Shown: positions 58,491 through 64,000 of the stretch, one piece after another
How positions within the stretch are numbered: the stretch's first letter is position 1
How the letters are laid out: every line of letters begins with the position of its first letter
Assembly: GCF_032193765.1 (NCBI RefSeq)
Contig: NZ_JAVBIJ010000001.1
Span: forward strand, 2,914,001-2,978,000
Source of the DNA: Rhodoferax potami
Lineage (GTDB): Bacteria; Pseudomonadota; Gammaproteobacteria; Burkholderiales; Burkholderiaceae_C
Length of the DNA stretch: 64,000 bases
Direction: 5' to 3'
Position numbers and translations under genes: made by a program
The notes under the pieces: generated by a model
What the model was told of the DNA's origin: nothing
The model's input: only the letters and a program-made list of their open reading frames with translations
Database searches by the model: none

Positions 58491-60470
58491 ATGGCCCAAG
58501 ACGACCTCTCGACCCTGCTGGAACAACTGGAACACCCCACCACCGGGGTGGAGCGCCATATTTGGCTGATCCGCTTGATTACCTGGGTGCGCGGGGCCGA
58601 AGACGCGCCGGAAGCACCCGTTGCCCGCGTGACGCTGCTACTGGATGTGCTGGCTGCCCGCCCCCACACCACCAGCCTGCTGCGCAGTTGGTGGGCCGAA
58701 CTGCTGGGTACTGTCGACGGCAGCACCTTGCTCTCGGACTACGGCTTCGGGTCCCGCAACGCCTTCATGAGCGAGCTCATGGAGCGCTTGAACCGCAAGC
58801 TCCTGCCGGCCACGCCGGAAACCCAAGACGCCTCCGAATTGTTTGCACTGGTGCTCAACGACCCGCGGGATGCGCGCTGGATCGCTGCACTCCCGGCGGA
58901 TGCCCTGACACGGCTGGCAACCCTGCTTTCCTTGTCGGTGCCGCCCCCCGGGCCTGTGGGTGCTTTGCGGCCGGTCAGTGTCTGGCAGCACACCTTGCTC
59001 AATGCATTAACGTTTTGCGTCAGCCAGATCCGGGCCACAGGCTTCTCCCAGGAAATGCGGCTGCGCATGAGCAGCCCGGTGCGGGATGGCAGCCCGTTCC
59101 ACACCCTTGCCGCCGACCTCGACAAGGTCATCGACACCTGGCTGGGCGGCGCCAACACCGGCGCTGCCGCGCAACACTTCCGCACCCAGCTGGATGCCTG
59201 CCGGCAGGCCGCTGCCACGGTGTACTCGCACCTGGATGCGCATGGCATTTCGGTGGATCTGGTGTTCCGCCTTCGCCAGCTCCGCGAGCGGGTCTTGCGG
59301 GTGCGCGCCCTGCTGGACTGCCTGCTCGACGACACCGACCACACGAGCACCGCCAGGCTGCTCTCGCACTTGGCCAGCGTCGGACAGGAGCAACGCAGCG
59401 TGGGCGCCTTGATTGCCTCCAACTCCTCGCTGCTCGCTGCCAAGGTGGCAGAGCGCAGCTCTGAGACCGGCGAACACTACATCACCCGCAACCGCGCGGA
59501 ATACCGGGCCATGCTCGGCAACGCGGCGGGCGGCGGGGCCCTGACGGCTCTGACCACCGCCATGAAGTTCGGCATCATGGCGCTGGGGCTGTCTGCGTTT
59601 TGGTACGGGTTCTGGTCGGGCGTGATGTATGCCGCCAGCTTTGTGCTGATCCAGATGCTGCATTTCACGCTGGCCACTAAGCAGCCTGCGATGACGGCCC
59701 CTGCCATGGCCGCCAAGTTGAAAGACATTTCAGACTCGCAAGCGCTGCAGGCCTTTGTGGACGAAGTCACCCACCTGGTGCGCTCGCAGATGGCGGCCAT
59801 ATTGGGTAACGTGGTCTTGGTGTTTCCGGTCACGGTGCTGCTGTCCACCGCCATGGTGCTGACCACCGGTGCGCCAATGCTCACCCCTGAAAAGGCTGAT
59901 TACGTGCTGCACTCGCTCACGCTGCTCGGGCCCTCGTTGCTGTTTGCAGCGTTCACCGGCGTGTTGCTTTTCTCGAGCAGCATTGTGGCGGGCTGGGTCG
60001 AAAACTGGTTTGTGCTGCACCGCCTGGACTCTGCCATCCGCTACAACCCCCGCATCACCGCCTGGCTGGGTGCGCTGCGGGCCGACCGCTGGGCCCAGTT
60101 CATGCGGCACAACATCTCGGGCTTGGCGGCCAACATCTCGCTGGGCATGATGCTCGGCTTGGTCCCCGCCATCCTGGCGTTCCTGGGCCCTGCCCTCGAC
60201 GTGCGCCACGTCACGCTGTCAGCCGGTCAATTGGGCGCGGCCTGCGCGGCGCTGGGCTGGGAGGTGGTGCGCAGCCCGGCCCTGTGGTGGGCGGCAGCCA
60301 GCATCCCGCTGATCGGCTTGCTGAACGTGGGCGTGAGCTTTTACCTCGCATTCAGGGTGGCCCTGCAGGCTCACAATATCTCGGGGGTAGACCGCTCCCG
60401 CATCCGGTCGGCCATATGGCAGCGCTTGCGCGCAGCCCCGATGAGCTTTTTGTGGCCCGCCAAAGAATGA
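58491..60470 (+). CDS. Gcr-type 'site-specific recombinase' membrane protein
   Basis: A 659-aa protein of the family named after gonococcal gcr. The N-terminal 300 residues are soluble and helical; the C-terminal half has about six to seven membrane segments (MALGLSAFWYGFWSGVMYAA, ILGNVVLVFPVTVLLSTAMV, LTLLGPSLLFAAFTGVLLFS). The family name is historical: no recombinase catalytic motif is visible, and membrane helices argue against it. ATG 58491 is preferred over TTG 58479. Its stop overlaps the thiL start. Confidence 0.82.
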   Translation: MAQDDLSTLLEQLEHPTTGVERHIWLIRLITWVRGAEDAPEAPVARVTLLLDVLAARPHTTSLLRSWWAELLGTVDGSTLLSDYGFGSRNAFMSELMERLNRKLLPATPETQDASELFALVLNDPRDARWIAALPADALTRLATLLSLSVPPPGPVGALRPVSVWQHTLLNALTFCVSQIRATGFSQEMRLRMSSPVRDGSPFHTLAADLDKVIDTWLGGANTGAAAQHFRTQLDACRQAAATVYSHLDAHGISVDLVFRLRQLRERVLRVRALLDCLLDDTDHTSTARLLSHLASVGQEQRSVGALIASNSSLLAAKVAERSSETGEHYITRNRAEYRAMLGNAAGGGALTALTTAMKFGIMALGLSAFWYGFWSGVMYAASFVLIQMLHFTLATKQPAMTAPAMAAKLKDISDSQALQAFVDEVTHLVRSQMAAILGNVVLVFPVTVLLSTAMVLTTGAPMLTPEKADYVLHSLTLLGPSLLFAAFTGVLLFSSSIVAGWVENWFVLHRLDSAIRYNPRITAWLGALRADRWAQFMRHNISGLAANISLGMMLGLVPAILAFLGPALDVRHVTLSAGQLGAACAALGWEVVRSPALWWAAASIPLIGLLNVGVSFYLAFRVALQAHNISGVDRSRIRSAIWQRLRAAPMSFLWPAKE

Positions 60471-61498
60471 GTTCACTGGGTGAGTTTGAGCTGATCGCGC
60501 AGTATTTTGCCCGCGCCCACCGGCCGCTGCCCACCCAGGTGGTGCTGGGCATTGGCGACGACTGCGCCTTGCTGCAACCCACCCCCGGCATGCAATGGGC
60601 CATCAGCAGCGACATGCTGGTCAGTGGGCGCCACTTTTTTGCCGATGTGGATCCGCGCACCTTGGGCCACAAGGCACTGGCCGTGAACCTGAGCGATCTG
60701 GCCGCCTGCGGCGCTACGCCTGTGGGCTTCACCCTGGCGCTGAGCCTGCCAGAAGCCAATGCCCAATGGCTGCATGACTTTTCGCAAGGCCTGTTTGCGT
60801 TGGCCGATGCCCATGGCTGCCCCTTGGTGGGTGGCGACACCACCCAAGGCCCGCTCAACATTTGTATCACCGTGTTTGGCGAAATCCCGCCCGGCCAAGC
60901 GCTGCTGCGTAGCGGAGCCCAAGCGGGCGACGACATCTGGGTCAGCGGCACGCTGGGCGACGCGGCCTTGGCGCTGCATTGCCTCTGGGGCCGCGATGCA
61001 CTGCCGGCGCCCGACTTGGCACGAGCCCGCCAGCGCCTGGAGCAACCCAGCCCCCGGGTCGCCTTGGGCCAAGCCTTGCGCGGTGTTGCCCACGCCGCGG
61101 CCGATGTCAGCGACGGCTTGTTGGGCGACTTGGGCCACATTCTCAAAGCCAGCAAGGTCGGCGCTGATTTGATGGCCTCTGACGCTATGACTTTAATAGC
61201 TAGCAGCGCATATTCCACGAGCGCTAACGGCCTATTTGACCCTCAATCGGATCGTACTGCTGCAGTGCTCGAATATGTGCTGAGTGGCGGCGACGACTAC
61301 GAACTCGTGTTCACCGCAGCCCCGGCTAAGCGCGAGGCCATTGCCGCTGCAGGCACGAAGAGCAACACCCGGGTCACCCGTGTCGGCACGGTGACCTCAG
61401 CGCCTGGCGTGCGGGTACTGTGGCCGGACGGCAGCCAGGCGCTTGGCAAGTGGGCCAGCTTTGACCATTTCAAAGCGGGAGCCACACCGGGGCCCTAA
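60467..61498 (+). CDS. thiL: Thiamine-monophosphate kinase with in-frame repeat insertion
   Basis: A 343-aa kinase: GEFELIAQYFAR, VLGIGDDCALL, SSDMLVSGRHFF, GGDTTQGPLNI, ADVSDGLLGDLGHI and GGDDYELVFT are all conserved. It makes thiamine diphosphate from thiamine monophosphate. Between the VSDGLL region and GGDDYEL it carries an extra segment of about 20 residues (TLIASSAYSTSANGLFDP) encoded by a dispersed DNA repeat (61190-61240). The frame stays open, so the enzyme may tolerate it. It starts in an ATGA overlap with the previous gene. Confidence 0.94.
   Translation: MSSLGEFELIAQYFARAHRPLPTQVVLGIGDDCALLQPTPGMQWAISSDMLVSGRHFFADVDPRTLGHKALAVNLSDLAACGATPVGFTLALSLPEANAQWLHDFSQGLFALADAHGCPLVGGDTTQGPLNICITVFGEIPPGQALLRSGAQAGDDIWVSGTLGDAALALHCLWGRDALPAPDLARARQRLEQPSPRVALGQALRGVAHAAADVSDGLLGDLGHILKASKVGADLMASDAMTLIASSAYSTSANGLFDPQSDRTAAVLEYVLSGGDDYELVFTAAPAKREAIAAAGTKSNTRVTRVGTVTSAPGVRVLWPDGSQALGKWASFDHFKAGATPGP
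61190..61240 (+). repeat. Dispersed Comamonadaceae-type repeat inside thiL
   Basis: TTTAATAGCTA, then GCGCATATTCCACGAGCGCTA and GGCC..., ending TTTGAC. It is the same element as 48609-48656, in the opposite strand orientation in the window. Confidence 0.78.
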
Positions 61499-61552
61499 AG
61501 GGTAATGAAGGGGCAGCGAAAGACCAGTGACCGCCCCTGCTGCCTCGCCCCC

Positions 61553-62467
61553 CTAGTTCAACAGCGAGTAGCGTTGCGCCAGCTCCGGGGGAATATCCTC
61601 CGCCGAGGTCATCGGCATGGCAGAGGTGGTGGGCGGGCTGAGATTTTCTCCGGACCCGAGCGCGTCCCGCGCCCGCAGATTCAAACTGCGGGCAGGCTCC
61701 AACGAAGGACTACCCAAGAAAAAGCCCTGGGCAATATCCACCTCCAAGGCCTTCATCGTCAGCAGCTCCACCCCGGTTTCCACCGACTTGGCCACCAGCA
61801 AGGCGTTTTGCGTGCGGGCAATCCGCACCAGGCTGCGCACCATTCGGCTTTGTTCTGATTCGGTGGCGATGTTGTGGGTCCACCGGGGCGCCATCTTCAC
61901 CATGTTCGGGAGCAAAACACTCCAGGCGTTCATGCTCTTTTCGGAGGCACTGAAGTTATCGAGCGCCACCGTGACACCGGCCGTCCGCAAGGGGGACAAG
62001 GCGTCGAGCAAGGCATCCAGCTTGTGCACACGGGTGTATCCGGACACATCCAAACCCACATACTTGGGGTTGATCCGGTGTTTGTGCATCAGCTGCAGCA
62101 AATTTGCGGTTCCCTGCGACTGCTGGAGCTGCACCAATGACTGGGCACTGAAGTTCACAAACAGCTTGCCTTTGCCGATCTGCGAGGACCATTGCTCCAT
62201 CACCGCCTCTAGGCAGGCGAGCTCTAATTCTTGGAGACAGTTCTCTTTCTCTGCGGTCTTCCAGAGGTCTTCCAAACTCGTATCAGCCAGGGTGCGCGGC
62301 GGGCGGACCAAAGCCTCTTGCCCGAGCACGATGCCGGTGCGCAGGTCCACCATGGGCTGAAACACCGGCGCCAGACCTTCGCTGCCCAGCAACTGCATCA
62401 CATTGCGACCCCGGGCTCGCGGCGCCCGGCGCAACCAGCTCCCCATTTTCGATAACCACTCAGACAT
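61553..62467 (-). CDS. Degenerate EAL-domain protein
   Basis: A 304-aa protein spanning an EAL domain (about 30-260). The EAL signature is present as QEALVRP, and LFVNFSAQSL keeps the Asn. The later motifs are altered: VGLDVSGYTR where LE(L/I)TE is usual, VALDNFSAS for DDFGTG, and AKSVET for AEGVET. It is therefore probably not an active cyclic-di-GMP phosphodiesterase but may bind the nucleotide or a protein partner. The C-terminal 45 residues are polar and disordered. ATG 62467 has AAAGGGTTGGA upstream. Confidence 0.82.
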   Translation of the reverse strand: MSEWLSKMGSWLRRAPRARGRNVMQLLGSEGLAPVFQPMVDLRTGIVLGQEALVRPPRTLADTSLEDLWKTAEKENCLQELELACLEAVMEQWSSQIGKGKLFVNFSAQSLVQLQQSQGTANLLQLMHKHRINPKYVGLDVSGYTRVHKLDALLDALSPLRTAGVTVALDNFSASEKSMNAWSVLLPNMVKMAPRWTHNIATESEQSRMVRSLVRIARTQNALLVAKSVETGVELLTMKALEVDIAQGFFLGSPSLEPARSLNLRARDALGSGENLSPPTTSAMPMTSAEDIPPELAQRYSLLN

Positions 62468-62706
62468 TCCAACCCTTTCAAAAACCCGCAAAGCTCCCCG
62501 CTACGGCGGGGCCAAGGCCCCTCGCGGAAGAGACCGTTTCAATCAAGACCGGTTGCAGGTGACAGTCCGCCACCGATCCTGTGGATTTGCCGACAACACT
62601 GCCAGCAAACCCCACATGCCCACCATGTCCGGCAATTACACGCCGCCTGCCGATCGAACGCAAGCCGAAGCCTTAGACGTGCCTGAATTGCCCCGAAAAT
62701 CAGGGC

Positions 62707-62931
62707 ATGAGCCGCCTCTCTCTCACCCGGACCAAGATCTACAACACCGTCGCCCGGCAGCTGCATGGGCAAGTGCCCTGCTGGGTTTGCGGTCAACACG
62801 TCACGCCCGAAGACGCCACGCTGGAGCACATCCGCCCCCAAAGCGAGGGCGGCAGCAGCCACCTGGAAAATTTGGCCATCAGCCATGGCACCTGCAACCG
62901 GGGACGTCACATTCCACAACAGGCCGCCTGA
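62707..62931 (+). CDS. Small stand-alone HNH-domain protein
   Basis: A 74-aa protein with a compact HNH fold: CWVCGQHV (CxxC), DATLEHIRPQSEGGSSHLENLAISHGTCNRGR. These enzymes cut or nick DNA; single-domain chromosomal copies of this size have no assigned role. It is isolated, with a 239-bp gap before it and the DUF2177 gene 109 bp after. Confidence 0.78.
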   Translation: MSRLSLTRTKIYNTVARQLHGQVPCWVCGQHVTPEDATLEHIRPQSEGGSSHLENLAISHGTCNRGRHIPQQAA

Positions 62932-63040
62932 GAGGTCTAGGCGCTCGAGGTAAAACTTTGTAAACCTCGCTGTCTTGCGTCAGCTGGGCGGGCCCGCCCC
63001 GATGCTGCAAGTCGACCACGGCTTTGGGTAAGCTGTACCC

Positions 63041-63442
63041 ATGAACAAACACCTCGCGGCCTATGCGGCCACCGCTTTTGTGCTTTTGATGCTTGATGTG
63101 TTGTGGATCGGCGGGCTGGCCCAGTCCCTCTACCAGGAGGGCATCGGCCACCTGATGGCGGAGCAACCCCGGCTTGGCGTGGCTGCATTGTTTTACGCGC
63201 TGTATCCCATAGGCTTGCTGGTGTTTGTTGTAGCCCCTCGGGGGGTGACTGACGACTGGCCCGCCACTTTGCTGCGCGGCGCGCTGTTCGGACTCGTGGC
63301 CTATGCCACCTACGACCTGACCAACCTGGCCACGCTCAAAGGGTGGCCTGCAGGGCTGGCGATGCTGGACATGGCATGGGGATGTGTGGCGAGCTGCGCC
63401 GCTTCTTCCGCGGGAAGACTGGTATTTCAGCGCTTTGCATAA
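63041..63442 (+). CDS. DUF2177-family membrane protein
   Basis: A 133-aa protein with four hydrophobic segments and the family core LMLDVLWIGGLAQSLYQEGIGHLM...ALYPIGLLVFVV...RGALFGLVAYATYDLTNLATLKGW. Its function is unknown. It is monocistronic. Confidence 0.88.
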   Translation: MNKHLAAYAATAFVLLMLDVLWIGGLAQSLYQEGIGHLMAEQPRLGVAALFYALYPIGLLVFVVAPRGVTDDWPATLLRGALFGLVAYATYDLTNLATLKGWPAGLAMLDMAWGCVASCAASSAGRLVFQRFA

Positions 63443-63505
63443 ATAGGGGTTTGGGCACTCATGGATCCTGTGCCTCTCAGGCTTCAGCGAAGTGAATAAA
63501 GGTGC

Positions 63506-63527
63506 TGCTGACACCGTGGTGTCAGCA
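63506..63527. promoter_or_regulatory. 10+2+10 perfect palindrome
   Basis: TGCTGACACC and its complement GGTGTCAGCA around a GT centre, 63 bp after the DUF2177 stop and 94 bp before the PilZ gene. There is no T-run, so an operator or a weak hairpin is more likely than a terminator. Confidence 0.45.
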
Positions 63528-63621
63528 AGCTGCAAAAGTTTCGTCATCAAAACGTCGTCATATTCCTGCAACGCGCCTGGCGCAGGATGCTTGCTGTTGC
63601 ATTTTTTGAAGAGGTTTTGCT

Positions 63622-64000
63622 ATGGCAGTGTCTGAACAACGCGTCCACACCCGCGCTACCTATTTCCGCCTCGGTACTGGGACCCAGACAGCGTCTTACT
63701 TTGTGTTCCGCGATGCGGACAAGCCCGATGCGATTGCCGCGCTGATACTGGACATCAGCGAAGGCGGGGTGCAAATTCTGTCGCAAGCGGGCTCCTACCT
63801 CACCGGCAAATCATTCCGTCTGGATTTGCATGTGGCCAGTGCGGATGGGTTCGAAGTGGTGGATGGCGGCGAAGTCCAGTGGGTCTGGTCGCAGCCCGAA
63901 GGCATTTACACCCGCAGCGGCTTTGTGTCCCGCGCCGAGGGCCATAGCCTGGCTACCTTGCTGCAAGGCCTGCCGGTGCAGAACGAGCAGGTGATTCGCT
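63622..64000 (+). CDS. PilZ-domain protein (C-terminus beyond right edge)
   Basis: 126 codons are visible. The cyclic-di-GMP binding signature is present as QRVHTR (RxxxR, residues about 7-11) and DISEGGVQI (D-x-S-x-x-G) near 52-60, followed by the beta-barrel (GKSFRLDLHVASADG, GGEVQWVWSQPEGIYTRSGFVS). AGAGG lies 7 bp before ATG 63622. It probably senses cyclic di-GMP; with two EAL-type genes nearby the region is rich in that pathway. Confidence 0.85.
   Translation, partial: MAVSEQRVHTRATYFRLGTGTQTASYFVFRDADKPDAIAALILDISEGGVQILSQAGSYLTGKSFRLDLHVASADGFEVVDGGEVQWVWSQPEGIYTRSGFVSRAEGHSLATLLQGLPVQNEQVIR

Noticed and set aside
58491..60470. Gcr-family gene as evidence of a mobile element
   Set aside because: Despite the family name it is a membrane protein between apaG and thiL, a core context, with no recombinase motif.

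Overview
The window looks like a chromosome segment of a betaproteobacterium of the Burkholderiales, most likely Comamonadaceae and close to Rhodoferax. The core genes are betaproteobacterial in type and order: the tRNA-Tyr/Gly/Thr-tuf-tRNA-Trp-secE-nusG-rplKAJL-rpoBC block, a rsmB-DUF4390-ntrY-short ntrX cluster, and trpE/trpG/trpD/trpC-ung. An imperfect ~50-bp repeat of a kind I recall from Comamonadaceae genomes occurs at least twice. Two sides can be told apart: an accessory island (about 1-24.6 kb) and the core chromosome (24.67-64 kb). tRNA-Phe stands at the junction with its 3' end facing the island.

Island, 1-12.5 kb: part of a prophage or phage-derived element, almost all on the minus strand. 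In transcription order it has a small helix-turn-helix protein, an unknown protein, a BRO-type antirepressor, a Sak4-like RecA-fold ATPase, a DUF669 (SSB-like) protein, a DUF6511 zinc protein, a four-cysteine PD-(D/E)XK nuclease, an AlpA-like HTH, a toprim-D5 primase-helicase, a RuvC-like nuclease, two small proteins, a ParB-methyltransferase fusion, and the terminase small and large subunits. The large subunit runs off the left edge. Four small plus-strand genes (1.6-3.1 kb; DUF6900, DUF3489 and two unknowns) sit inside this block, and two of them share a palindromic upstream repeat.

Island, 12.5-24.6 kb: an MFS transporter with a divergent AraC regulator is followed by a four-gene recombinase module (small orphan, DUF2924, large serine recombinase, HTH protein). 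An IS21-family element of 2,138 bp (16699-18836) has split the recombinase gene at codon 14/15. A 4-bp ATGA target duplication is present, and removing the IS restores one 472-codon frame with a good ribosome binding site. Next to tRNA-Phe is a compact divergent cassette: XRE regulator, ImmA/IrrE metallopeptidase and coiled-coil protein on one side, and two unrecognised proteins (414 aa, and about 312 aa with a zinc ribbon) on the other. It is the best candidate here for an undescribed system, perhaps defence or element control.

Core, 24.7-64 kb: ntrX, ntrY, DUF4390, rsmB and a LemA-like protein; rpoC and rpoB with ribosomal protein genes, nusG, secE, tuf and four tRNAs; ung; a trp operon with a chorismate mutase and an internal threonine aldolase plus LysE exporter; a chalcone-isomerase-like secreted protein; a chemoreceptor; gph; a PAS-GGDEF-EAL gene with an apparent 1-bp frameshift; rpe; apaG; a Gcr-type membrane protein; thiL carrying an in-frame copy of the dispersed repeat; a degenerate EAL protein; a small HNH protein; a DUF2177 membrane protein; and the start of a PilZ protein.

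All assignments come from reading the sequence and from recalled family features. No database search was run.
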